DNA of 64,000 nt from Collinsella sp. (GTDB taxonomy: Bacteria; Actinomycetota; Coriobacteriia; Coriobacteriales; Coriobacteriaceae), in the NCBI GenBank assembly GCA_018382125.1, contig JAGZQO010000001.1:1-64000 (forward strand), read 5' to 3'. The notes under the pieces were generated by a model. It did no database searches, was not told the origin of the DNA, and was given only the letters and a program-made list of their open reading frames with translations. The position numbers and the translations under genes are program-made. Of the stretch, positions 8,493-15,951 are shown piece by piece; positions within the stretch are counted from its first letter, which is position 1; every line of letters begins with the position of its first letter.

Positions 8493-8789
8493 ATGGAAGA
8501 GATGGAAGTCAATCACGTCGACGACATCCACGAGAAGCTGACCGATATGGTGGGCGATCGCGTCAAGGTGAAGGCCAACATGGGCCGTACCCGCGTCGTC
8601 GAGCGCATGGGCACCATCAAGAGCGTCCACCCCGCCGTCTTTATCGTCGAGGTTGACGAGCGTCGCGGCCGCAAGTCGCGTCAGTCCTACCAGTATATCG
8701 ATGTCCTCACCGGTCAGGTCGAGCTGTTCGACCCCGAGAGCGGCAAGCACATCTTTACCCCGCTCGGCAATCAGCTCGAGGAGCATTAA
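8493..8789 (+). CDS. veg: Veg family protein
   Basis: Small 98-residue protein of the Veg family, named for a strongly expressed vegetative gene of Bacillus and linked there to biofilm gene control. Recognised from the DIHEKLTDMVGDRVKVKANMG-like N-terminal region (residues about 9-28) with GRTR following and a compact beta-rich body. The start at 8493 is supported by CTGGAGG at 8478-8484; an earlier ATG-type start at 8469 lacks this spacing. The molecular activity is unknown. It sits directly before ispE, as in Bacillus, where veg and ispE are close neighbours. Confidence 0.85.
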   Translation: MEEMEVNHVDDIHEKLTDMVGDRVKVKANMGRTRVVERMGTIKSVHPAVFIVEVDERRGRKSRQSYQYIDVLTGQVELFDPESGKHIFTPLGNQLEEH

Positions 8790-8791
8790 CG

Positions 8792-9688
8792 GTGACCGAT
8801 CGGTCCCTGACTCTTTCCGCGCCGGCAAAGATTAACCTCTACCTGGGGGTTCATACCGAGCGCGATGACCGCGGCTACCACAGGGTCGATTCCCTGATGG
8901 CAGCCGTCGGTCTTTCCGATACCGTGACGGTCACGCCGGCGCAGGCGCTGACCGTCCAGACGGTTCCAGCATCAGATTTTCCCATGCAAAAGAATACGGC
9001 GTATCGGGCTGCGGTTGCTATGGCCGAGCATTATGGTCGCGAGGCAAACATCTGCGTGACGATTGAGAAGCGCATTCCATTGTGCGCTGGCTTGGGCGGC
9101 CCCTCGACGGATGCGGCCGCGGTCATTGTCGCCTTGGCGGAGCTCTGGGGCATTGATCGCACCGACCCAGCGCTCGACGATATTGCGCGGGGCATTGGTG
9201 CCGACGTCCCGTTCTTTTTGCACGCGAGTCCTGCGTTCTACGTAGGTGGGGGAGACGTGCTGGCAACTGAGTACCCCGCGCTGCCCGCGACGCCCGTCGT
9301 GCTGGTCAAGCCGCGCGAGGCAAGCGTTTCGACAATTGAAGCCTATCGACGTTTTGACGAGGCCCCGGTGCCTGCGGACAAGCCCGGCGCGATAGCTTCT
9401 GCCTTGCGTGCTGGTGATGCCGAGACGGCATATGCACTCATCCATAACAACCTTGGTGTCATTTCCGCACAGATGGAGTCGCAGATTCAAACGGTCCTCG
9501 ACTGGCTGCGTAAACAGGACGGAACCGTTGCTGTAGATGTGTGCGGATCGGGTGCCTGCTCGTTTGCCATTTGCGACACCGCTGCCACGGCCGAAAGGCT
9601 TGCCGATGCTGTCCAGCAAAATGGCTGGTGGGCCTGCGCGACTGAGCTTATTTCCAACACGGTTCAAATCGACGCGCCAAAGAAATAA
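8792..9688 (+). CDS. ispE: 4-diphosphocytidyl-2-C-methyl-D-erythritol kinase
   Basis: GHMP-superfamily kinase of the MEP isoprenoid pathway, phosphorylating CDP-methylerythritol. The N-terminal SAPAKINLYLGV and the ATP-binding glycine-rich motif LCAGLGGPSTDAAAV define the family; the C terminus has the VCGSGACSFAI segment. The GTG start at 8792 lies 2 bp after the veg stop, so translation is coupled. ispD and ispF occur at 29.6-30.8 kb in the same window, confirming a MEP route. Confidence 0.93.
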   Translation: MTDRSLTLSAPAKINLYLGVHTERDDRGYHRVDSLMAAVGLSDTVTVTPAQALTVQTVPASDFPMQKNTAYRAAVAMAEHYGREANICVTIEKRIPLCAGLGGPSTDAAAVIVALAELWGIDRTDPALDDIARGIGADVPFFLHASPAFYVGGGDVLATEYPALPATPVVLVKPREASVSTIEAYRRFDEAPVPADKPGAIASALRAGDAETAYALIHNNLGVISAQMESQIQTVLDWLRKQDGTVAVDVCGSGACSFAICDTAATAERLADAVQQNGWWACATELISNTVQIDAPKK

Positions 9689-9737
9689 AAATTTCTCTAG
9701 CACGCGGCGAAAATCTTTGTTACTATAGTCGAGCTAA

Positions 9738-9814
9738 CGGGTTGTGGCTCAGTTTGGTAGAGCACTGCGTTCGGGACGCAGGGGTCGCTGGTTCAAATCC
9801 AGTCAACCCGACCA
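9738..9814 (+). tRNA. tRNA-Pro (anticodon CGG)
   Basis: A 77-nt cloverleaf with encoded CCA. Acceptor CGGGTTG pairs with CAACCCG. The anticodon loop TTCGGGA gives anticodon CGG, and the T-loop is TTCAAAT. A -10-like TACTAT is at 9721-9726, and a strong terminator follows. Confidence 0.95.
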
Positions 9815-9824
9815 GAGCATGAGG

Positions 9825-9853
9825 AGGGACCGCTTCTTGCGGTCCCTTTTTTT
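9825..9853 (+). terminator. Terminator of tRNA-Pro
   Basis: Stem AGGGACCGC/GCGGTCCCT with a 5-nt loop and a run of T. Confidence 0.9.
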
Positions 9854-9861
9854 AGCTAGTG

Positions 9862-9890
9862 TTGTGATACCGCGATACCCGCGGTATACT
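9862..9890 (+). promoter_or_regulatory. Promoter of tatA with an internal palindrome
   Basis: -35 TTGTGA (9862-9867), 17-bp spacer, -10 TATACT (9885-9890). The spacer carries the inverted repeat ATACCGC/GCGGTAT (9868-9888) that overlaps the -10, so it could be an operator. Confidence 0.6.
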
Positions 9891-9926
9891 CATTCGAGCT
9901 TGTCTCGCTGTATTGTGGAGGTCTAC

Positions 9927-10202
9927 ATGTTTGGACTGAGGGCTCCTGAGCTCATCATTATTCTCGTCGTTGTCCTGATTATCTTCGGGCCCAAGAACCT
10001 GCCGAAGCTCGGCAAGTCCCTCGGCTCTACCGTCAAGAATATCCGTGAGGGTATGGAGGGCGACGATAAGGCCGAGACCAAGCAGGCCGAGGAGGTCGTG
10101 GTCGAGCAGTCCGAGGAGGACAAGGAGATCGCTGAGCTCGAGGCCAAGCTCGCTGCTGCCAAGAAGAAGCAGGCAGAGGACAGCGACGCGGACGCAGAGT
10201 AG
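9927..10202 (+). CDS. tatA: Sec-independent protein translocase TatA/E
   Basis: Small membrane component of the twin-arginine translocase. The 91-residue protein starts MFGLRAPELIIILVV, a single N-terminal membrane helix. The hinge FGPKNLPKLGKSLG is followed by an amphipathic helix and a charged Glu/Lys-rich tail. This is TatA/B-like in form, and the FGPKNLPKLGKSLG hinge favours TatA. No tatC is adjacent. The start at 9927 follows GTGGAGGT; the open frame upstream merely runs through the tRNA-Pro gene. Confidence 0.88.
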   Translation: MFGLRAPELIIILVVVLIIFGPKNLPKLGKSLGSTVKNIREGMEGDDKAETKQAEEVVVEQSEEDKEIAELEAKLAAAKKKQAEDSDADAE

Positions 10203-10227
10203 TCCCATCCCTTTGGGGTGAGCACCT

Positions 10228-10260
10228 GACCGGCTTGCCCGCAGGCTAGCCGGTCTTTTT
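10228..10260 (+). terminator. Terminator of tatA
   Basis: Stem GACCGGCT/AGCCGGTC followed by TTTTT. Confidence 0.85.
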
Positions 10261-10308
10261 CGTTTTGTTGACAGTTGATTGTTTGATCAGAGTTGGGGAG
10301 ATATCCGT

Positions 10309-10779
10309 ATGGACGCAAGCCAGATCGTACTGACCGCTGAGGGCCGCCAGAAGCTCGTCGAGGAGCTCGCTTGGCGTGAGGGCGATTACGCCAAGGAGAT
10401 CGTCGAGGACATCAAGGAAGCCCGCGCGTTCGGCGACCTTTCGGAGAACTCCGAGTACGACGCCGCTAAGGACAAGCAGGCCCAGAACGCCGCTCGTATT
10501 GCCGAGATCCAGGCCATCCTCGCCAACGCTCAGGTTGCTGCCACCACGGGCGACCTGACCGTCTCCATCGGTTCCACCGTTTCGCTGATTGATCCCAACG
10601 GCGAGGTCATGGAAGTCACGCTCGTCGGTACCACCGAGACCAACTCGCTCGAGCACAAGATTTCCAACGAGTCTCCGGTCGGTCACGCCATCATCGGTCA
10701 CGGCGAGGGCGACTCCGTCGAGGTCGTTACGCCTTCCGGCAAGACTCGCGTCTACACCATCGCCAAGATCGCACGCTAG
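10309..10779 (+). CDS. greA: Transcription elongation factor GreA
   Basis: Binds RNA polymerase and stimulates cleavage of backtracked RNA. The 156-residue protein has an N-terminal coiled-coil hairpin with the conserved tip acidic residues (ARAFGDLSENSEYDAAK near 43-59) and a C-terminal FKBP-like domain ending SGKTRVYTIAKI. ATG 10309 is chosen because TTGGGGAG precedes it; the upstream TTG at 10279 is not supported. Confidence 0.95.
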   Translation: MDASQIVLTAEGRQKLVEELAWREGDYAKEIVEDIKEARAFGDLSENSEYDAAKDKQAQNAARIAEIQAILANAQVAATTGDLTVSIGSTVSLIDPNGEVMEVTLVGTTETNSLEHKISNESPVGHAIIGHGEGDSVEVVTPSGKTRVYTIAKIAR

Positions 10780-10808
10780 ACCACGGTCCCGCGTAAAGGT
10801 ATGTTTTC

Positions 10809-10841
10809 GCTCCCTGGGACCGAATCCTGGGGAGCGTTTTA
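10809..10841 (+). terminator. Probable terminator of greA
   Basis: Stem CGCTCCC/GGGGAGCG with TTTT, 18 bp before the lysS start. Confidence 0.55.
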
Positions 10842-10858
10842 GTTTGAGGAGCTAACTT

Positions 10859-12823
10859 ATGGCAGAGAACCAGAACGCCGCCGATCAGGCATCGACGCTC
10901 AACGACGAGCGCGCCACCCGCCTGGCCAAGCGCGCCGCCCTGTTCGAGGCGGGCCAGAACCCCTATCCCGAGCACTCTGAGCTTGAGGACTACGTCGCCG
11001 ATATCGAGACTAAGTACGCCGAGCTTGCCGATGGCGAGGACACCGAGGACGTCGTGAAGATCGCCGGCCGCGTGGTCGCCAAGCGCGGCCAGGGCAAGAT
11101 AATGTTCATCGTCGTGCGCGATGCGACTGCCGAGATTCAGCTGTTCTGCCGCATCAACGACATGGACGAGGCTGCCTGGAATACGCTCAAGGCCCTCGAC
11201 CTGGGCGACATCCTGGGCGTGACCGGCGTGGTCGTGCGCACCCAGCGCGGCCAGCTTTCCGTTGCCCCTAAGAGCGCGACCCTGCTTTCCAAGGCCGTTC
11301 GTCCACTGCCCGAGAAGTTCCACGGTCTTTCCGACAAGGAGACCCGCTATCGCCAGCGCTATGTCGACCTGATCGCCAACGACGACGTTCGCGAGACCTT
11401 CCGTAAGCGTTCGCAGATTCTCTCCACCTTCCGTCGCTTTATGGAGTCCGACGGTTACATGGAGGTCGAGACCCCCATCCTGCAGACCATCCAGGGCGGC
11501 GCTACCGCCAAGCCGTTCATTACCCACTTCAACGCGCTCGATCAGGAGTGCTACCTGCGTATTGCCACCGAGCTCCATCTCAAGCGCTGCATCGTCGGTG
11601 GTTTTGAGCGCGTGTTCGAGATCGGCCGCATCTTCCGTAACGAGGGCATGGACCTTACCCACAACCCCGAGTTCACCACGATGGAGGCCTACCGTGCCTT
11701 CTCAGACCTCGAGGGCATGAAGGCGCTCGCCCAGGGTGTCATTAAGGCGGCTAACAAGGCCATCGGCAACCCCGAGGTCATCGAGTACCAGGGCCAGACC
11801 ATCGACCTTTCTGGTGAGTGGGCCAGCCGTCCCATGACCGACATCGTCTCCGACGTGCTCGGCAAGCAGGTCACCATCGACACGCCGGTCGAGGAGCTTG
11901 CTGCCGCCGCGCGCGAGAAGGGCCTGGAGATCAAGCCCGAGTGGACTGCCGGCAAGATCATCGCCGAGATTTACGATGAGCTGGGCGAGGACACCATCGT
12001 CAACCCGACCTTCGTGTGCGATTACCCCATCGAGGTCAGCCCGCTCGCCAAGCGTTTTGAGGACGACCCGCGTTTGACTCACCGCTTTGAGCTGGTCATC
12101 GCCGGCCACGAGTACGCCAACGCATTCTCCGAGCTCAACGACCCGGTCGACCAGGCTGAGCGCTTTGCTGCCCAGATGGCCGAGAAGGCCGGCGGCGACG
12201 ATGAGGCTATGGAGTATGACGAGGACTACGTGCGCGCCCTCGAGTACGGTATGCCTCCCGCGGGCGGCATTGGCATTGGTATCGACCGCGTGGTCATGCT
12301 GCTTACTAACCAGGCTTCTATCCGCGACGTCCTGCTGTTCCCGCACATGAAGCCCGAGAAGGGTTTCCAGTCCGGTGCCGCTGCCGCCAAGGCTGCAGAG
12401 GCCGGCAACGCCGCGAGCCCATTCGTTAAGTCGCTTAAGCCCACGCTCGATTACTCCAAGATCGCCGTTGAGCCGCTGTTTGAGGAGTTCGTCGACTTTG
12501 ATACCTTCTCCAAGAGCGATTTCCGCGCTGTGAAGGTCAAGGCATGCGAGGCCGTCAAGAAGTCCAAGAAGCTGCTGAACTTTACGCTCGACGACGGTAC
12601 CGGTACCGACCGCACCATCCTCTCCGGTATTCACGCTTATTACGAGCCCGAGGACCTGGTCGGCAAGACCTTGCTCGCCATCACCAACCTGCCTCCGCGC
12701 AAGATGATGGGCATCCCCAGCTGCGGCATGCTCATCAGTGCCATCCACGAGGAGGATGGTGAGGAGCGCCTCAACCTGATCCAGCTCGACGCCTCCATCC
12801 CCGCCGGCGCAAAGATGTACTAA
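10859..12823 (+). CDS. lysS: Lysyl-tRNA synthetase (class II) with C-terminal Trbp111-type tRNA-binding domain
   Basis: Charges tRNA-Lys. Residues up to about 505 are a complete class II LysRS: an N-terminal OB-fold anticodon-binding domain (GRVVAKRGQGKIMF), motif 2 near 255-285 (FEIGRIFRNEGMDLTHNPEF) and motif 3 near 470 (GIGIGIDRVVML). After an Ala-rich linker, residues about 538-654 form an extra EMAPII/Trbp111-like OB-fold (FRAVKVKACEAVKKSKKLLN, then PPRKMMGIPSCGML), the module normally found at the C terminus of MetRS or in PheT. The whole is 654 residues against roughly 500 for standard LysRS. The join is continuous with no frameshift. ATG follows a GAGGAG site. See findings. Confidence 0.93.
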   Translation: MAENQNAADQASTLNDERATRLAKRAALFEAGQNPYPEHSELEDYVADIETKYAELADGEDTEDVVKIAGRVVAKRGQGKIMFIVVRDATAEIQLFCRINDMDEAAWNTLKALDLGDILGVTGVVVRTQRGQLSVAPKSATLLSKAVRPLPEKFHGLSDKETRYRQRYVDLIANDDVRETFRKRSQILSTFRRFMESDGYMEVETPILQTIQGGATAKPFITHFNALDQECYLRIATELHLKRCIVGGFERVFEIGRIFRNEGMDLTHNPEFTTMEAYRAFSDLEGMKALAQGVIKAANKAIGNPEVIEYQGQTIDLSGEWASRPMTDIVSDVLGKQVTIDTPVEELAAAAREKGLEIKPEWTAGKIIAEIYDELGEDTIVNPTFVCDYPIEVSPLAKRFEDDPRLTHRFELVIAGHEYANAFSELNDPVDQAERFAAQMAEKAGGDDEAMEYDEDYVRALEYGMPPAGGIGIGIDRVVMLLTNQASIRDVLLFPHMKPEKGFQSGAAAAKAAEAGNAASPFVKSLKPTLDYSKIAVEPLFEEFVDFDTFSKSDFRAVKVKACEAVKKSKKLLNFTLDDGTGTDRTILSGIHAYYEPEDLVGKTLLAITNLPPRKMMGIPSCGMLISAIHEEDGEERLNLIQLDASIPAGAKMY

Positions 12824-12826
12824 CTA

Positions 12827-12853
12827 GTTACGCGGTTCTACGAACCGCGTAAC
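12827..12853. repeat. GTTACGCGG hairpin, copy 2
   Basis: 12-bp arms (GTTACGCGGTTC/GAACCGCGTAAC), 3-nt loop, starting 3 bp after the lysS stop. It differs from copy 1 by a compensatory T-A to C-G pair. Confidence 0.7.
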
Positions 12854-12901
12854 GGCTCGACGCTGCGCGGGCCGCATTTGGACGATCTGACGTTCAACTT
12901 C

Positions 12902-12937
12902 AAGGGCGCGACCAAAAGGTCAGCGCCCTTTCGTTTC
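12902..12937 (+). terminator. Terminator of lysS
   Basis: Stem AAGGGCGC-GACC pairing with GGTC-A-GCGCCCTT around an AAAA loop, then TTCGTTT. Confidence 0.6.
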
Positions 12938-13241
12938 ACGTCACCTTGTCACAAATGCGACCCGCTCGCTGACTTATGCTCAACCTGCGGCACCATTTTT
13001 CTTGAAGGCACCTTGCTCGCTCTGGCGGGCTTTCGCTGTCCGTCCTCTATCTGCGGTGTTGCCCTGGTTGGCACTTAGGGACGTTCCTTTTCTGCTGGCA
13101 CTTGGGGACAGTCCTAGTCGTTGGGGATCTACCGACGCATTGGGGGTTTGCGCCTTCCATGCATGACAGCCGTCTCTTTTATGTTTCCTTTAGCCGTTGC
13201 TGCCTAGGATGGGGGTTAGTCGGTAGGAAGGGAGCGTCTAT
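12938..13241. other. Non-coding gap with degenerate GGGAC repeats
   Basis: No supported gene. Two degenerate direct repeats (TGGCACTTAGGGACGTTCC near 13069-13087 and TGGCACTTGGGGACAGTCC near 13097-13115) resemble the GGGACAGG element family but do not form a clear hairpin. The last 20 bp carry the GAAGGGAG ribosome binding site of the next gene. Confidence 0.4.
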
Positions 13242-14810
13242 ATGGACGACGCGAGCGAGCGTGCAATCGAAGAGGACATGCTCGATCAGTTCAATTACTT
13301 TGATGATGAGGATGAGGAGCTAATCGATCGTCGCGAGCCGGCATCGCTTGACTCATTTGATCTGGTCGATGAAGAGCCCGACGAGGACGAGGGCGAATTA
13401 ACGGAGCCCCCACAGCCTTCGCGCCTTGACTCGCTGCTTTCGAGAGCCCCCATGCACCACGGTGTTCGTGCCGGCGCGCTCCATATGAAAACTGACTGGC
13501 ACCAGATCGTGACGGCAGGCGATGAGCTTGCCGTCGATGCGCCGCTCACCGATAAATCATCCATCATCTGCCGCACCGGCATGCTTATGCTGGCAAGCGG
13601 AACGGGTGCCTGGCGCGTGCGCGATACCATGAATCGTGTTGCCGCCGTACTCGGTGTCACCATCCACGTTGACTTAAGTCTTCTGTCGTTTGAGTGCACC
13701 TGCATCGAAGATGGTCACTGCTTTAATGAGGTCGTCAGCTTGCCCACAACGGGCGTCAATACCCATCGCATTTGGATGATGGAGAGTTTCCTCAAGGAAA
13801 TCGAGACCTATGGTCGTCGCTTCACGGTGCACGAGTATCACGAGATGCTCAAGACCGTTGAGAGTTCAAAACCTGATTACGCGCCTTGGCAACAGGGCCT
13901 TGCGGCGGCCTGCGCCTGTGGCGCCTTCGTTTTTTTGCTCGGCGGCGGCCCTATCGAGATGGCCTGCGCGTTCGTGGGCGCGGGTGTCGGCAACTTTGCC
14001 CGCTCCCATATTCTCAAGCAAGGCCTTGGTCAGTTCAGCGCGCTGACGACCGGCGTTGCGCTCGCTTGCGTTTCGTATCTGCTGGCATTGCTCGGCCTTG
14101 GCCAGGTCATACCGGGGGCAATGTCGCACCAAGAAGGCTATATCGGCGCCATGCTCTTTGTGATTCCCGGCTTTCCACTCATTACGGCAGGCCTCGACAT
14201 CGCTAAGCTCGACATGCGAAGCGGTATCGAGCGCCTTTCATATGCCGTATCGATTATTGTGATGGCGACCCTCGTAGGTTGGATGGTTGCCGAGTGTGTT
14301 GGCCTGGCGCCGGACGACTTTGCCCCACTGGGCCTTTCGCCGCTTGCCCTTACGCTCCTGCGCGTGGTGATGAGCTTCGTTGGCGTATTCGGCTTCTCGG
14401 TGATGTTCAACAGCCCGGTAAAGATGGCCGCGGCAGCTGGGTTGATCGGCGCCGTGTCCAATACCCTGCGTCTGACCCTTGTCGATGCGCCGACGATGAT
14501 TCCCTTCCTGGGCCTCAGCACGGGAATGCCTCCCGAGGCAGCAGCGTTTATCGGCGCGCTGGTATCGGGTCTGCTGGCAAGCTTGGCCGAAGTCAAGCTC
14601 ACCTACCCGCGCATCGCCCTCACGGTGCCTTCGATTGTCATTATGGTGCCCGGTCTGTATCTCTATCGCTCTATGTATTACATGTGCACCTTCGACACGG
14701 TCAACATGCTCGGCTGGTTTGTGCGCGCAGTGCTCATCGTGGCGTTTCTGCCCGTTGGCTTGGGCGTGGCGAGAACCCTCACCGACCCTCGCTGGCGCCA
14801 TACCAGCTAA
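13242..14810 (+). CDS. ThrE-family threonine/serine exporter (fused DUF1212-DUF3815)
   Basis: Predicted inner-membrane amino-acid exporter. The 522-residue protein has a long acidic, probably cytoplasmic N terminus (about 1-80, many Asp/Glu). A soluble DUF1212-like segment follows (LMLASGTGAWRVRDTMNRVA near 120-140). About ten hydrophobic helices then make up the rest, including the paired second half normally found as a separate DUF3815 (ThrE_2) protein. Single-chain fusion is usual in actinobacteria. Substrate is inferred from family only. The start follows GAAGGGAG. The TAA stop directly adjoins a GGGACAGG hairpin. Confidence 0.82.
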   Translation: MDDASERAIEEDMLDQFNYFDDEDEELIDRREPASLDSFDLVDEEPDEDEGELTEPPQPSRLDSLLSRAPMHHGVRAGALHMKTDWHQIVTAGDELAVDAPLTDKSSIICRTGMLMLASGTGAWRVRDTMNRVAAVLGVTIHVDLSLLSFECTCIEDGHCFNEVVSLPTTGVNTHRIWMMESFLKEIETYGRRFTVHEYHEMLKTVESSKPDYAPWQQGLAAACACGAFVFLLGGGPIEMACAFVGAGVGNFARSHILKQGLGQFSALTTGVALACVSYLLALLGLGQVIPGAMSHQEGYIGAMLFVIPGFPLITAGLDIAKLDMRSGIERLSYAVSIIVMATLVGWMVAECVGLAPDDFAPLGLSPLALTLLRVVMSFVGVFGFSVMFNSPVKMAAAAGLIGAVSNTLRLTLVDAPTMIPFLGLSTGMPPEAAAFIGALVSGLLASLAEVKLTYPRIALTVPSIVIMVPGLYLYRSMYYMCTFDTVNMLGWFVRAVLIVAFLPVGLGVARTLTDPRWRHTS

Positions 14811-14843
14811 TTGGTGCAAGGGGGACAGGTTACTTTGCACCAA
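14811..14843 (+). repeat. GGGACAGG hairpin element, copy 2
   Basis: Starts on the base after the TAA stop of the ThrE-like gene. Arms TTGGTGCAA and TTTGCACCAA flank GGGGGACAGGTTAC. The arms differ in sequence from copy 1 but the GGGACAGGTT loop is the same. Confidence 0.65.
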
Positions 14844-14846
14844 ATG

Positions 14847-14913
14847 AGTTGCGGTGAAATAGGGACTGAATTGTTGCTTAAAGGGTCAAAACAGTCCGTA
14901 TTCCACCGCAACT
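14847..14913. repeat. TTGCGGTG inverted repeat, copy 1
   Basis: 22-nt arms (14847-14868 and 14892-14913) complementary with two mismatches, left arm AGTTGCGGTGAAATAGGGAC. Same family as 52824-52890 and 56962-57028. Confidence 0.75.
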
Positions 14914-15026
14914 TATGGGGTCGGGGGGTTTGGTGCCCTGCATCTCCACAAACTCAACGCTTACGAAGCGCGCGCCGTTCGTGTTAGGGTAGTTCCACCA
15001 CATAAGTAGTCGCAGACGCGCGTAAC

Positions 15027-15077
15027 ACGGGCGGGCGAGATGAAGTTCCAACAGCTCCATCTTGCCCGCCCGTTTTT
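15027..15077 (+). terminator. Strong hairpin with T-run ahead of the DUF2798 gene
   Basis: 10-bp stem ACGGGCGGGC/GCCCGCCCGT with a 30-nt loop containing a second pairing (AGATG/CATCT), then TTTTT. It lies 45 bp upstream of the next start and more than 200 bp past the previous stop, so it may be a transcription attenuator in a leader rather than a simple terminator. No known riboswitch was recognised. Confidence 0.6.
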
Positions 15078-15121
15078 GTTGCGTGGTGCCGCGGCGTAAC
15101 ACAGAAAGGAATCTGCCCTTC

Positions 15122-15670
15122 ATGCCTATCAACAAACGAGAGAGCCTGCTGTTCACCTTTATCATGTGCTTTTGCATGGTGCTCTGGATGAGCATCTACA
15201 ACGTTGCCCTGCAGCACGGGGCCATCAACGGCGAGGTCGTTGCCGCTGCGTGGCTCGGCTTCCCCGTTGCCTATATCTTTGCCGTGTGCTGCGACCGGTT
15301 CGTCGCCAGCCCGCTTGCCAAGGGTTTCGCCTTTAAGTACTTGGTCACTCCGGGCAAGAGCTCGCCGCTCGCCATGACGCTCGCCGTCAGCTCCTGCATG
15401 GTCGTTCCCATGGTCATCATCATGTCGCTGTACGGTGCCTGCGAGGGTCTGACGCACATGCCCGGCGGCATCCTTGCGAACCTGTATTCCGTGCCCGCGA
15501 TCTGGATGATCAACATCCCGCATAATTTTGTGATGGCGCTGCCGTGGAACCTTTTGGTAGCCGGTCCGATTTCCCACTTCGTCTTCCGTCGCGCCTTCCC
15601 TGTGGGGACGGTTTTCGAGGAGGAGCATGCCGAGCTCTTGGAGCAGGCTATGGCTCCTGAGTGCGAGTAG
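15122..15670 (+). CDS. DUF2798-type small integral membrane protein
   Basis: A 182-residue hydrophobic protein of unknown function. About four membrane helices occur as two repeats, each with a conserved W/N-P-type segment (LWMSIYNVALQHG near 21-33, and NIPHNFVMALPWNLL near 137-151). This matches the DUF2798 family, which has no established function. The start at 15122 follows GAAAGGA; an upstream frame beginning at 15062 overlaps the hairpin and is not used. It is not obviously linked to its neighbours. Confidence 0.7.
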   Translation: MPINKRESLLFTFIMCFCMVLWMSIYNVALQHGAINGEVVAAAWLGFPVAYIFAVCCDRFVASPLAKGFAFKYLVTPGKSSPLAMTLAVSSCMVVPMVIIMSLYGACEGLTHMPGGILANLYSVPAIWMINIPHNFVMALPWNLLVAGPISHFVFRRAFPVGTVFEEEHAELLEQAMAPECE

Positions 15671-15836
15671 CTCGCTTAGGGATCTGCTGAGCGCGGGCGA
15701 CTTGCTTGGTTGGAGCCCTAAGCGTGGATAGCTCTCTCGGCGACATTGCGGGCGTGAGCGGTGCGCATGACCGGAGGGCCCGTGCTGCTCCGTTGCCCGA
15801 CGTGCTAGCGCGCAGAACAATCTGTTGGTGCATTCG

Positions 15837-15870
15837 GCGGCTGCTGAAGCGTTTCGGCAGCCGCTTTTTA
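15837..15870 (+). terminator. Terminator before the activase gene
   Basis: Stem GCGGCTGC/GCAGCCGC followed by TTTTTA. The 165 bp between the DUF2798 stop and this hairpin hold nothing recognisable. Confidence 0.8.
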
Positions 15871-15881
15871 TACGGAGTTTA

Positions 15882-15902
15882 AATACAACAGTCTGTTGTA
15901 TT
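15882..15902. promoter_or_regulatory. Palindromic operator, probably for the adjacent TetR regulator
   Basis: A perfect 21-bp palindrome with 10-bp arms (AATACAACAG/CTGTTGTATT) around a single T, 50 bp upstream of the activase start. Size and TACAACA/TGTTGTA form fit TetR-family operators, and a TetR gene ends this transcription unit, so autoregulation is likely. Confidence 0.75.
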
Positions 15903-15951
15903 ACGTAGAGTGGTATATCTCTAGCAGGAAAAATGCGAGAGACGGAGCATT

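Noticed and set aside
9744..9926. N-terminal extension of tatA
   Set aside because: The frame runs through the tRNA-Pro gene and its terminator; a good ribosome site precedes 9927.
12878..13078. 66-codon Cys-containing open frame after lysS
   Set aside because: No ribosome site, overlaps the lysS terminator, no recognisable motif.
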